Shown here piece after piece: positions 1 to 7,938 of a stretch of DNA of 64,000 nucleotides (position 1 is the first letter of the stretch; each line of letters starts with the position of its first letter). The DNA comes from Nocardia amamiensis. Its GTDB lineage: Bacteria; Actinomycetota; Actinomycetes; Mycobacteriales; Mycobacteriaceae. The notes under the pieces were generated by a model. It was given only the letters and a program-made list of their open reading frames with translations. It did no database searches and had not been told where the DNA came from. The translations under genes were made by a program, and so were the position numbers. Location of the stretch: the NCBI RefSeq assembly GCF_015477605.1, contig NZ_JADLQX010000008.1, forward strand, positions 1 to 64,000, written 5' to 3'.

Positions 1-229
1 GCTCCATCCAGCCGCTGCGCGGCTGAGCTCAGTGGTAGAGGCCGTGCCCGTTGTTGTAAGCGAGCGGTCGTCAGTTCAATCCTGACAGGGGGCTCCATCC
101 AGCCGCTGCGCGGCTGAGCTCAGTGGTAGAGGCCGTGCCCGTTGTTGTAAGCGAGCGGTCGTCAGTTCAATCCTGACAGGGGGCTCCATCCAGCCGCTGC
201 GCGGCTGAGCTCAGTGGTTGAGGCCGTGC
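1..229 (+). repeat. 91-bp tandem repeat resembling a tRNA-Thr 3' half
   Basis: Two full copies (1-91 and 92-182) and a truncated third (from 183) repeat with a period of exactly 91 bases. Each full copy has a tRNA-like D-arm (GCTCAGTGGTAGAG), a TGT-containing stretch (TTGTAAG) and a perfect T-arm (GTCAG, TTCAATC, CTGAC) followed by AGGGGGCTCC, which resembles the end of an actinobacterial tRNA-Thr. The matching 5' acceptor GCCCCCT is missing. In its place lies a 7-bp hairpin (CAGCCGC, TGC, GCGGCTG), and the anticodon arm does not pair normally. I read these as tRNA-derived repeats or pseudogenes, not working tRNAs. The third copy breaks off at about 229, inside the end of the neighbouring gene. 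The array starts at the window edge, so more copies may lie upstream. Confidence 0.7.
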
Positions 230-1347
230 AGCGGGGGCTCTATCTCCGCCATCAACATGCGCAGTGTGAGCGAGTGCTTTTCCGGGGGTAGCGCGTCGAG
301 TGCCGCCCGCGCCAGTTTCGCTCCCTGGACTCGGTCCCCGGCCCGAACCAGCAGTAAGCCTCGGTGCATGTCCAAGTGGGTCGCGAACCGGGGCAGCGAG
401 TCGGGCAGTTCGGCCCGCGCCGCCTCCTGTGCCTGGACCGCCAGCCGTTCGTCGCCGAGCCGGGCGGCGAGCAGGGACAGGAAGACGTTCACGCGCCACC
501 ACGGCACCGCGTAGTCGGAGGTCTGCTCCTCGGAGCCGGAACGGTCGAACGCGCGGCGTCCGTCGGCGATCAACCGACGGGCGGTGTGGGTGTCGCCTTG
601 GAGGGCTGCGGCATGCGCCTTCCCCCATACCGCATTGAGGTGCCCGAGACTGGGACGCTCGGAGATTGCTAGAGCTTGGTCGGCGAATTCGTGCGCGACC
701 GGCAACCCGGCGCCTTCGTAACCGAGGGCGATGGCGGCCCGGCCGCGCACCCAAGTCCGGATGTCGATGTCATCGGAGCGGTCCGCCGCTTCGGCGGCCA
801 TGCGATACCAGGAGATCGCCTTGTTGCCGTCGGAGCCGGGATATGTCTTCGCGAACAGGGTCATCAGCCGGGCGGCGACCGCCCACATGCGTGGGGAGTC
901 GAGTTGCTGTTGCAGCACGACCAGATCGGCGGCAAGCCGCTGCTGTATCTGCGCCGCGCCTTGGCTCATGTAGTCGGTGCCGTACTGAAGGAGCTTGTCC
1001 TCCCATTCATCGACTACCGGCCCGGTCGAATGCAGCCGTGCTGAAAACCCCTGCGACAGAAGATCCGAAGCCACCACCGGCGCGATCGAGGTAGCAGCGA
1101 GATGCGATAGGAATTCGCGTCGATTCACGTCGGCCTCCAACAAACTCAGGGGGCAGTCCAGCACTGTCGCCATATGGCGCAGCCAGAACGGCGACGGCTC
1201 GGTTCTACCCGACTCCCAGTGCCGCGAGATGTATTCCCGCGTCATGTGGTAACCCGACACCTTGGACAGCTCAGCCGCTAACCTGCCCTGACTCCAGCCT
1301 TTGGCGGTGCGCAACTGCCTGATCAGATCGCCTGTGGCCCCCGACAT
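211..1347 (-). CDS. XRE-family regulator with TPR-like C-terminal region
   Basis: An N-terminal helix-turn-helix (about residues 6-65, containing LRTAKGWSQGRLAAEL and YISRHWESGRTEP) is followed by a long alanine-rich helical region typical of the TPR-like sensor part of actinobacterial XRE regulators. Residues near 78-95 read NRREFLSHLAATS, a Tat-like stretch often seen inside these regulators and not an export signal here. The start chosen is the ATG at 1347 (378 residues); an in-frame start at 1377 would add ten residues. The last codons and the stop fall inside the third tRNA-like repeat copy, so the C-terminus (HGLNH) is encoded by repeat DNA. No target can be named. The divergent neighbour is the lysin-like gene at 1819. 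Confidence 0.8.
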   Translation of the reverse strand: MSGATGDLIRQLRTAKGWSQGRLAAELSKVSGYHMTREYISRHWESGRTEPSPFWLRHMATVLDCPLSLLEADVNRREFLSHLAATSIAPVVASDLLSQGFSARLHSTGPVVDEWEDKLLQYGTDYMSQGAAQIQQRLAADLVVLQQQLDSPRMWAVAARLMTLFAKTYPGSDGNKAISWYRMAAEAADRSDDIDIRTWVRGRAAIALGYEGAGLPVAHEFADQALAISERPSLGHLNAVWGKAHAAALQGDTHTARRLIADGRRAFDRSGSEEQTSDYAVPWWRVNVFLSLLAARLGDERLAVQAQEAARAELPDSLPRFATHLDMHRGLLLVRAGDRVQGAKLARAALDALPPEKHSLTLRMLMAEIEPPLHGLNH

Positions 1348-1818
1348 ACCACCAGCCTGCCACCTCTCCGGCCGCAAACTCCCGCCGAACGGTCGAATGC
1401 CACCCCCATATCACCAGCACTGTTACGGGTGCCCTGCCGCAGGAGGCACCCGCCTGCCGCTTCGGCCGCTGATCGCTACGGATAAAGGTCTGTAGCATGA
1501 TCATTCGAGACCGGGTGGGGGCACCTCAACGGAGCGGGCGACCAGTCTGAAATACGGCGAACGGTGGGCAGCCTTACCTGCCAACCGTGGGCATGTTCTC
1601 GGTAATGGGAAAGTGTGCAGGCGACCAGGTCTCGCTGCGGGTTCGGGGAGGTTACGGGCAAACACCAGATGGGGAACAACCCGTGCAGGAGTGCATCTCC
1701 TGTTAACATCGCGCCGAATCTGATTATGTCGGGTTCTTCATCTGTCGAAAGTTGTTGAGATGTACGAACATAACGCGTTACTGCAAACCAGCGCGCGGAC
1801 TCGTACGGGGGGTGCGCG
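1348..1818. other. Divergent intergenic region, no gene supported
   Basis: This stretch between the XRE regulator and the lysin-like gene has a lower GC content than its flanks. A possible sigma-70-like promoter for the downstream gene is TTGAGA (1755-1760), 17 bases, then TTACTG (1778-1783), but the -10 match is poor. Open frames here lack ribosome sites and coding character. Confidence 0.4.
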
Positions 1819-3537
1819 ATGACTGAACTGATCGATTTCTCGGCCGCGTTGATCGAACCGCAAGCGATCAAGGATGCGGGATATGCCGGTGTCATCGGCT
1901 ACTTCAGCGATTCCCGGCCCGGTACGAATTTCGGAGCGAAGCCGCTGCGGCGGGAATACTGCGACCGATTACGTGCCATCGGCCTCGAGATAGTGACCAA
2001 TTACCAGTACGGCAAAGGGGAAACGTCGGATTGGAAAGGGGGCTTCGACGCGGGCGTGCACCATGCGCGAATCGCGCTGAACTACCATCTCGCGGCGGGC
2101 GGACCGGGCCTTCGGCCGCTGTATGCCCCGGTTGACGCGAACCCCTCTCTCAACGAGTGGAATTCACTGATCGCGCCGTTCTTGCGGGGCTGGGCATCGG
2201 TGGTCGGGCTGGAGTGGACCGGCATGTACGGCAACGCGCGGTGCATCGACTGGGCGCTCGAGGACGGTGTCGCCACCTGGTTCTGGCAACACAACTGGTC
2301 CGGTGATCCTTCGATCAACGGGGATCATCCGGCCGCGCACATCCACCAGATCCGCATCGACAGCGACCGGGTCGGGGGCGTTGTGGTGGATGTCAACAAA
2401 GTGCTCGCCGACGACTACGGGCAGTGGTCGAAATCGGCGGATCCTGATGAAGGGGGAAACATGAACAAGCCGGAGTACACCGAAATAGACCGCATGGGCA
2501 ACTCCGCGTCCAGCCGGCACGGTGCGCGGATCACCAACTTCCTGCTGCATACCCAGGAGGGCAACGGAACCGCGGAGAGCCTGGCCAACTACCTGAACAA
2601 CCCGAACAATGGCGTGAGCTACCACTACACCGTCCGCGATCGCATCGTCGTCGACGTCGTCGACACCGACTTGGCGAGCTGGTCTGTGCTGGACGCGAAT
2701 CCGTACACGATCAACCTGTGCTTCGCGGGCAGCCGCGCCGCCTGGAGCCGGGACGAATGGCTACGCATCCGCGACGACATCCGGATCGCGGCGTGGCTGG
2801 CGGTGCAGGACGCCAGGAAATATGGTTTCGACACGCATGTCATCGCGCCGCCGTATGAACGGCGCGAGGGGATCTCCGACCACAAATACGTGACCGAAGA
2901 GCTCGGCATCGGTACGCACACGGATGTCGGGTGGAACTTCCCGTGGGACGTCTTCGCAGACGATGTGCGCGGCTTCGCCACCGGCGAACCCGGCGGCGGG
3001 TCGGAGCCGAACGCGATCAACGACAGCGCCGCCGCGAATCCGTGGCTGGGCAGACGGATCACCGCGGGCGAAATCGCGACGCCCGACGGTGTGGGCCGCT
3101 TCGCCCAGTTCGAGCACGGCTACATCTATTGGCACCCCGACACCGGCGCACACCCCATCCCCGAAACGCTGTGGCGGAAGTTCGAGGAATTGCGCTGGGA
3201 GGCCGGCCCGCTCGGCTATCCGGTCACCGACCGCACAGTCTTGAACGGACCGGATGGCCGGCCCTTGGGCGAGGTGCAAGGTTTCCAGGGCGGCGCGCTC
3301 TACCGGCAGCAATCCAGCGAACTCGCCTTCTGGGTGCACGGCGCGATCCGTGACCGCTGGAACCGCTCCGGTTCCGAGAAGGGGCCGCTGGGCTGGCCGA
3401 AAACCGACGAAATCCCCTGGGACACCGGTACGTACCAGGACTTCGAGCGCGGCCGGATCTACTGGACCCCGAGCCAGACCTTGGCCACGGTAGCGGTCGG
3501 CGGAGTCGATACTCCGCTACACGACGTGGCGAGCTGA
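1819..3537 (+). CDS. Lysin-like protein: DUF1906 + amidase_2 + LGFP repeats
   Basis: The 572-residue protein has three parts. Residues 5-205 are a DUF1906 (Rv2525c-like) glycoside-hydrolase-like barrel beginning IDFSAALI, with GYFSDS and YAPVDAN strands. Residues 220-385 are an N-acetylmuramoyl-L-alanine amidase of the amidase_2 type. Its likely zinc ligands are His244 (LLHTQEG), His355 (ISDHKY) and a residue near Asp369 (HTDVGWNFPW). Residues 405-560 hold about three LGFP-type cell-wall-binding repeats (GPLGYPVTD, GPLGWPKTD). The design resembles lysins of actinobacteriophages. No signal peptide, holin or other phage gene is visible nearby, so release from the cell is unexplained. A strong internal ribosome site precedes Met215. 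The role, cell-wall remodelling or phage remnant, is inferred. Confidence 0.8.
   Translation: MTELIDFSAALIEPQAIKDAGYAGVIGYFSDSRPGTNFGAKPLRREYCDRLRAIGLEIVTNYQYGKGETSDWKGGFDAGVHHARIALNYHLAAGGPGLRPLYAPVDANPSLNEWNSLIAPFLRGWASVVGLEWTGMYGNARCIDWALEDGVATWFWQHNWSGDPSINGDHPAAHIHQIRIDSDRVGGVVVDVNKVLADDYGQWSKSADPDEGGNMNKPEYTEIDRMGNSASSRHGARITNFLLHTQEGNGTAESLANYLNNPNNGVSYHYTVRDRIVVDVVDTDLASWSVLDANPYTINLCFAGSRAAWSRDEWLRIRDDIRIAAWLAVQDARKYGFDTHVIAPPYERREGISDHKYVTEELGIGTHTDVGWNFPWDVFADDVRGFATGEPGGGSEPNAINDSAAANPWLGRRITAGEIATPDGVGRFAQFEHGYIYWHPDTGAHPIPETLWRKFEELRWEAGPLGYPVTDRTVLNGPDGRPLGEVQGFQGGALYRQQSSELAFWVHGAIRDRWNRSGSEKGPLGWPKTDEIPWDTGTYQDFERGRIYWTPSQTLATVAVGGVDTPLHDVAS
2451..2463 (+). promoter_or_regulatory. 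Internal ribosome site and ATG before the amidase domain
   Basis: AGGGGG at 2451-2456 lies four bases ahead of an in-frame ATG (2461, residue 215), exactly at the junction between the DUF1906 and amidase domains. It could direct a separate 358-residue amidase-LGFP product. Confidence 0.45.
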
Positions 3538-3567
3538 CCGAGGTGACGACTGATGCTGGTGGTGGCC

Positions 3568-4695
3568 CTAGCTCAGCGTCTTCAGTGCCGCCGCGTCGTA
3601 CGGCTTCAGCTCGTGGATCCGCCCCCCTAGCACCTTGGACGCCCACTCCGGGTCCTGGAGCAGGGCGCGGCCGACGGCGACCAGGTCGAACTCGTCGCGC
3701 TCCATGCGATCGAAGAGGTTGTCGAGGCTGCCGAGCTCGGCGCCCTCGCCCGCGAACGCACGGATGAAGTCGCCGTCGAGGCCGACGGAACCGACGGTGA
3801 TGGTGGGCCTGCCGGTGAGTTTCTTGGTCCAGCCGGCCAGGTTCAGCTCCGAGTCATCGAACTCCGGGAGCCAGTAGCGGCGGGTGGAGGCGTGGAAGGC
3901 GTCGACGCCGGCCGCGGCGAGCGGGGCCAGGATCGCCTCCAGCTCCTGTGGAGTCTCGGCGAGCCGCGCGTCGTAGGCCTCCTGCTTCCACTGCGAGTAG
4001 CGGAAGATCACCGGGAAGCCGGGCGAGACGGCCGCGCGAACCGCGGCCACGATCTCGGCCGCGAACTTCGTACGGGCCACCGGGTCGCCGCCGTAGGCAT
4101 CGGTACGGCGGTTCGTCCGCGCCCACAGGAACTGGTCGAGGAGATAGCCGTGGGCACCGTGCAGTTCGACGCCGTCGAAGCCGATGCGCTCGGCGGCCGC
4201 GGCGGCCTCGGCGAAGGCGCCGATGACGTCGTCCAGGTCACGCTGGATCATCGCCTTGCCGGTGCCCTCGGTGCCGTCGACGCGGATACCGGAGGGGCCG
4301 ACGGCGGGGGCGTCGGCGTAGGGCGCGTCGCCCTGGTTGCGCACCATGCCGATGTGCCACAGCTGCGGCACGATCTTGCCGCCCGACGCGTGTACGGCCT
4401 CGGCGACCTTCGCCCACCCCGCCAACTGCTCCTCGCCGTGGAACCGCGGCACACGATCACTCTGCCCGGCCGACTCGTGGCCGATGTAGGTCCCCTCGGT
4501 GACGATCAGGCCCACGCCGGCAGCGGCGCGGCGGGCGTAGTACGACCGCACATCGTCACCGGGAACACCGCCGGGGGAGAACATGCGCGTCATCGGCGCC
4601 ATCACGATGCGGTTCGGGACGGTCAGGCCGTTCAGCGCGACGGGCCGGGACAGGATCTCGGCCGCGCGGGAGGCGGGGGACGCGGTGACGGTCAC
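3568..4695 (-). CDS. Old Yellow Enzyme family NADH:flavin oxidoreductase
   Basis: This is a 375-residue FMN-dependent TIM-barrel reductase. The N-terminal VPNRIVMAPMTRM segment binds flavin, and HGAHGYLLDQF carries the substrate-anion-binding His/His pair and the Tyr proton donor. VAVGRALLQDPEW is the C-terminal phosphate-binding loop. Such enzymes reduce activated C=C bonds of enones, nitro compounds or quinones with NAD(P)H. The start is the GTG at 4695, preceded by GAGGAG at proper spacing; the longer open frame to 4785 would run through the operators and promoter. It is divergent from a MarR regulator, and the shared intergenic region holds two matching operators, so derepression by an electrophilic or phenolic substrate is likely (inference). 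Confidence 0.87.
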   Translation of the reverse strand: MTVTASPASRAAEILSRPVALNGLTVPNRIVMAPMTRMFSPGGVPGDDVRSYYARRAAAGVGLIVTEGTYIGHESAGQSDRVPRFHGEEQLAGWAKVAEAVHASGGKIVPQLWHIGMVRNQGDAPYADAPAVGPSGIRVDGTEGTGKAMIQRDLDDVIGAFAEAAAAAERIGFDGVELHGAHGYLLDQFLWARTNRRTDAYGGDPVARTKFAAEIVAAVRAAVSPGFPVIFRYSQWKQEAYDARLAETPQELEAILAPLAAAGVDAFHASTRRYWLPEFDDSELNLAGWTKKLTGRPTITVGSVGLDGDFIRAFAGEGAELGSLDNLFDRMERDEFDLVAVGRALLQDPEWASKVLGGRIHELKPYDAAALKTLS

Positions 4696-4732
4696 AAGGA
4701 CACTCCTCGCAGCTACTTGACAACATAGATGC

Positions 4733-4785
4733 TTGAGAACTTCAAACAACGCGATACGGTAGAGGTAGGTATTTGAGATAGTCAA
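4733..4785. promoter_or_regulatory. Face-to-face promoters with twin TTGA-N5-TCAA operators
   Basis: Two identical-format inverted repeats, TTGA-GAACT-TCAA (4733-4745) and TTGA-GATAG-TCAA (4773-4785), flank overlapping promoters. Plus strand: -35 TTGAGA (4733-4738), 16 bases, -10 TACGGT (4755-4760), driving the MarR gene. Minus strand: -35 TTGACT (4785-4780), 18 bases, -10 TACCGT (4761-4756), driving the reductase. Each repeat overlaps one -35 and sits just past the start point of the opposing transcript, as expected for a MarR dimer repressing both genes. Confidence 0.65.
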
Positions 4786-4809
4786 GTTTCAGTGAATAGG
4801 GTGGCTCTC

Positions 4810-5319
4810 ATGACAGAAGCTCCCCGCGTCGACACGGCCCAGCTCATGGAGCTGCTCTCGGTGTCGCTCGGCGCCTACTACGGCGACTTCACAGTCGCGG
4901 CGGCGAGTGAGAACCTCACAGCGAGCCAGGGCAAGGCGCTGACCGTCCTGCGCCGGGGGCCCGCCGCGATGCGCGCCCTGGCGGAGACCTTGACCTGCGA
5001 CGCCTCCAACGTGACCGGGATCATCGACCGGCTGGAGAAGCGCGGCCTCGTGCGCCGCGAGGCCAGCGCCTCCGACCGGCGCGTCAAGAATCTCGTCCTC
5101 ACGGCCGAGGGCGAGCGTGTCACCGACGCGATCCGCGCGAAGATGCGCGCCACGCAAGATGGCCTGAACAGGCTCAGCGACCAGGACCGGGACTGCCTAT
5201 ACGCCCTGCTGGAACGGGTTTTCGTCCCTGGCTCGCCGCATGACCGGCTGACCCCCGACGGTCATCGGCCCGGCACGCCGGGCGCTACCGGGCCGTTCAC
5301 ACCCATGACGTCCATCTGA
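4810..5319 (+). CDS. MarR-family transcriptional regulator
   Basis: The 169-residue winged-helix protein has the MarR core: recognition helix in ALAETLTCDASNVTGIIDRL, then the wing GLVRREASASDRRVKNLVLTAEG with the conserved DRR. It probably represses itself and the divergent reductase through the two operators at 4733-4785. The ATG at 4810 is chosen because AGGGTGG lies upstream at good spacing; an in-frame GTG at 4792 has a weaker site. The ligand is unknown. Confidence 0.88.
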   Translation: MTEAPRVDTAQLMELLSVSLGAYYGDFTVAAASENLTASQGKALTVLRRGPAAMRALAETLTCDASNVTGIIDRLEKRGLVRREASASDRRVKNLVLTAEGERVTDAIRAKMRATQDGLNRLSDQDRDCLYALLERVFVPGSPHDRLTPDGHRPGTPGATGPFTPMTSI

Positions 5320-5416
5320 CCGCCCGCCCAGAACGCGCGGCGAGCTGGTCTCCGGTTGTGGAATCGAACTGGTAGGCGAACCCCGTCTACGGCCTCCACG
5401 TGACCGCTGGCCAGTA

Positions 5417-5440
5417 CGGCCTGAAGACCCGGAGAGGCCG
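5417..5440. terminator. Weak hairpin between convergent genes
   Basis: CGGCCT (5417-5422) pairs with AGGCCG (5435-5440) across a 12-base loop, between the ends of the MarR gene and the HIT gene. There is no T-run. Confidence 0.25.
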
Positions 5441-5446
5441 TGGAGC

Positions 5447-5872
5447 TCAATCGGGGACGTTGGCGCCATAGCCGAGGTCGCGCAACGCCTGCTTGATCTT
5501 GGCCTGCGCCTCGTCCAGGGATTCGGGGCTCGGATTCGGGTCCGCGCCGGAGATGTCGAAGTCACCCAGGGTGAAGGCCGGGAAGACGTGGACGTGCAAG
5601 TGCGGCACTTCCAGGCCGGCGATCAGCAGACCGGCCCGCGGCGCGTCCCATGCCGCGCGCACGGCCTGGCCGATCTTCTGCGCGACGCCGGTGAGCCGGG
5701 CGAAGGTGTTGCTGTCGACGTCCTGCCACTGGTCGATTTCCTTACGCGGCACGACCAGGGTGTGGCCCGGGTTGATCGGGGCGATGGTGAGGAAGCCGAC
5801 AAACTCGTCGTCCTCCCAGACGAATCGGCCCGGAAGCTGACCGGCGATGATCGCACTGAAGACAGAAGCCAT
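5447..5872 (-). CDS. HIT-family nucleotide hydrolase
   Basis: This 141-residue protein of the histidine-triad superfamily has its active site at PHLHVHVFP and the upstream [16 protein letters not shown] segment typical of Hint/HIT hydrolases. Members cleave nucleoside phosphoramidates or similar alpha-phosphate adducts. It resembles the mycobacterial Rv0759c type. It is cytoplasmic, with no signal peptide. The C-terminal part ([19 protein letters not shown]) is a common actinobacterial extension. A second, different HIT protein is encoded at 13335. The physiological substrate is unknown. Confidence 0.88.
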   Translation of the reverse strand: MASVFSAIIAGQLPGRFVWEDDEFVGFLTIAPINPGHTLVVPRKEIDQWQDVDSNTFARLTGVAQKIGQAVRAAWDAPRAGLLIAGLEVPHLHVHVFPAFTLGDFDISGADPNPSPESLDEAQAKIKQALRDLGYGANVPD

Positions 5873-5920
5873 GCTCCGCAGACTAGACCCGTCCGCGTGC
5901 CGCGGGGCGGCACCCGCGCG

Positions 5921-6298
5921 CTACACCGCGACGAAGTGCGACAGGATGCCCTGCACCTCGTAGATGTCCACCTGGCGGTTGAACCGCTTCTGTAGCGGTT
6001 CGGGGGTTCCCGCGATCCAGATGGCCAGTTCGGCATCCAGATCGAAGGTGCCCGCCGTCTCCACCGAGAAATGGGTGATCGCGCGGTAGGGGACGCTGTG
6101 ATAGCTCACTTTGCGGCCGGTGACGCCCTGCTTGTCGATCAGGATCAGGCGGCGGTTCGTGAACAGCATGGCGTCGCGGACCAGCAGATACGCGGCGTAG
6201 ACCTGTTCACCATTGCCGAGGAGCTTGGCATACTCCTGTTGCGCCTGGCCCGGATCGATCCGGCCGGCATTTCCCATCAGTCCGTCGATCAGACCCAT
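5921..6298 (-). CDS. Bacterial PH-domain protein (DUF1696-like)
   Basis: The 125-residue protein begins MGLIDGLMGNAGRID, the typical opening of the bacterial PH-domain family PF08000 (YvbH-like). Strands such as AMLFTNRRLILIDKQGVTGRKV and the segment YHSVPYRAITHFSVE are characteristic. The start at 6298 is supported by GAAGGA ten bases upstream; a longer frame to 6379 would add 27 residues unlike the family. No enzymatic function is expected, and the cellular role is unknown. Confidence 0.8.
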   Translation of the reverse strand: MGLIDGLMGNAGRIDPGQAQQEYAKLLGNGEQVYAAYLLVRDAMLFTNRRLILIDKQGVTGRKVSYHSVPYRAITHFSVETAGTFDLDAELAIWIAGTPEPLQKRFNRQVDIYEVQGILSHFVAV

Positions 6299-6423
6299 CG
6301 TCAGCACATCCTTCAGGTGCTCCGGTGTGGTCGGCGCGGGCGTCTTCGCCCACATCCGTTGTCCCCATTCATCATCCACCGTGCACGGACCGGCAGCGAC
6401 GAAGTCGGCAACAGTCCCGTCAG

Positions 6424-6630
6424 GCGGCTGCTCGCCTTCGCCCGGCCCGGCGCATGCGGCGGGCGGACTGCGTCCGGCTACGTCTGTTCTGCGGCTACCT
6501 CGGTTTTCGCTCGGCCCGGCGCGCGGGCGGCGGATGGACTGGGTCCGGCTGGGTCTGTTCCGCGGCTGCTCAGCCGTCGCCCGGCCCGGCGCGGGGCCGC
6601 GGACGGAGTGCGCCGGGCTGCGCCCATTAG
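6424..6630. repeat. Intergenic ~68-bp repeat, locus A (three units)
   Basis: Three degenerate tandem units begin with GCGGCT at 6424, 6491 and 6562. Each has a core like CGGCCCGGCGCG, then GGACTGCGTCCGGCT and CTGTTCTGCGG. The same unit recurs in this orientation at 50592-50780 and in reverse at 25119-25305. The array fills the space between the PH-domain gene and purD and is very GC-rich; no gene is seen in it. Confidence 0.7.
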
Positions 6631-6639
6631 TCTGTTGCC

Positions 6640-7911
6640 GTGCGTGTACTCGTCATCGGTTCCGGAGCCCGTGAACATGCCCTCGTCCTGGCCCTGCGCC
6701 GGGACCCCGCGGTGACCGCGCTGTTCGCCGCCCCCGGCAACGCGGGGATCGCCCAGCACGCGCAGATCCGCCCGGTGGACCCGTCCTCCGCCGAAGACGT
6801 GGTCGCGCTGGCCGCCGAGCTGCGCGCCGACCTCGTGGTGATCGGGCCCGAGGTTCCGCTCGTGCTCGGCGTCGCCGACGCGGTGCGCGCCGCGGGCATC
6901 GCCTGCTTCGGCCCGTCGGCCGCCGCCGCCAGGATCGAAGGGTCCAAGGCGTTCGCCAAGGACGTGATGGCCGCGGCCGGCGTGCGCACCGCGCACAGCG
7001 AGGTCGTGGACAGCCCGGCCGAACTCGACGACGCGCTCGACCGTTTCGGACCCACCTGGGTGGTCAAGGACGACGGCCTGGCCGCGGGCAAGGGCGTCGT
7101 GGTGACCGCCGACCGCTCCGCCGCGCGCGAGCACGGCGCGGAACTGCTCGAGCAGGGCCATCCGGTGCTGCTGGAATCGTTCCTGGACGGGCCGGAAGTT
7201 TCGCTGTTCTGCCTGGTCGACGGCGAGACCGTGGTGCCGCTGCTGCCCGCGCAGGACCACAAGCGCGTCGGCGACGGCGATACCGGCCCGAACACCGGCG
7301 GCATGGGCGCCTACACGCCGCTGCCATGGCTGCCCGGCGAGACCGTCACCGCGATCGTGGAGGACGTGGTGAAACCCGTTGCCGCCGAACTGGTGCGGCG
7401 CGGTAGCGGATTCTCCGGCCTGCTCTACGCGGGCCTGGCGATCGGCAAGGACGGTCCCGCGGTGGTCGAATTCAATTGCCGCTTCGGTGATCCCGAGACC
7501 CAAGCGGTGCTCGCGCTGCTGGACAGCCCGCTTGGCGAGCTGCTCAACGCCACCGCCACCGGCACGCTCGCGCAGGTCGCGCCGCCGCGCTGGCGGGACG
7601 GCTCCGCGATCACCGTGGTGGTCGCCGCGGAGAACTACCCGGGCCGCCCGCGTATCGGCGACGCCATCTCCGGCGCGGGCGAGGGCACGCTCGACGACAC
7701 CGCCACGGTCCTGCACGCGGGAACCGCGTTGCGCGAAGACGGCGCGCTGGTCTCCGCGGGCGGCCGGGTGCTGAACGTGGTCGGCGTCGGCGCCGACCTG
7801 GTCGAGGCTCGCGCACGGGCCTACGACCGCGTCGCCGCCATCAAGCTGCCCGGCAGCCACTACCGCACGGATATCGGCCTGGCCGCCGTCGAAGACCGCA
7901 TCGCGGTCTGA
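6640..7911 (+). CDS. purD: Phosphoribosylamine-glycine ligase
   Basis: GARS (423 residues, full length) catalyses the second step of de novo purine synthesis, joining glycine to phosphoribosylamine with ATP. The N-terminal [13 protein letters not shown] loop, the ATP-grasp segment [37 protein letters not shown] and [13 protein letters not shown] are diagnostic. The start is GTG (6640). It stands alone on the plus strand after repeat DNA and converges with the M23 peptidase gene 27 bases further on. The rest of the pathway is scattered over the next 40 kb in the order known from mycobacteria. Confidence 0.97.
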   Translation: MRVLVIGSGAREHALVLALRRDPAVTALFAAPGNAGIAQHAQIRPVDPSSAEDVVALAAELRADLVVIGPEVPLVLGVADAVRAAGIACFGPSAAAARIEGSKAFAKDVMAAAGVRTAHSEVVDSPAELDDALDRFGPTWVVKDDGLAAGKGVVVTADRSAAREHGAELLEQGHPVLLESFLDGPEVSLFCLVDGETVVPLLPAQDHKRVGDGDTGPNTGGMGAYTPLPWLPGETVTAIVEDVVKPVAAELVRRGSGFSGLLYAGLAIGKDGPAVVEFNCRFGDPETQAVLALLDSPLGELLNATATGTLAQVAPPRWRDGSAITVVVAAENYPGRPRIGDAISGAGEGTLDDTATVLHAGTALREDGALVSAGGRVLNVVGVGADLVEARARAYDRVAAIKLPGSHYRTDIGLAAVEDRIAV

Positions 7912-7938
7912 CACCTGCCGCTGCCCCGACTCGCCGGC

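Noticed and set aside
1476..1895. 139-codon minus-strand frame in the XRE/lysin gap
   Set aside because: It overlaps the start of the lysin gene, has no recognisable domain and an unusual composition.
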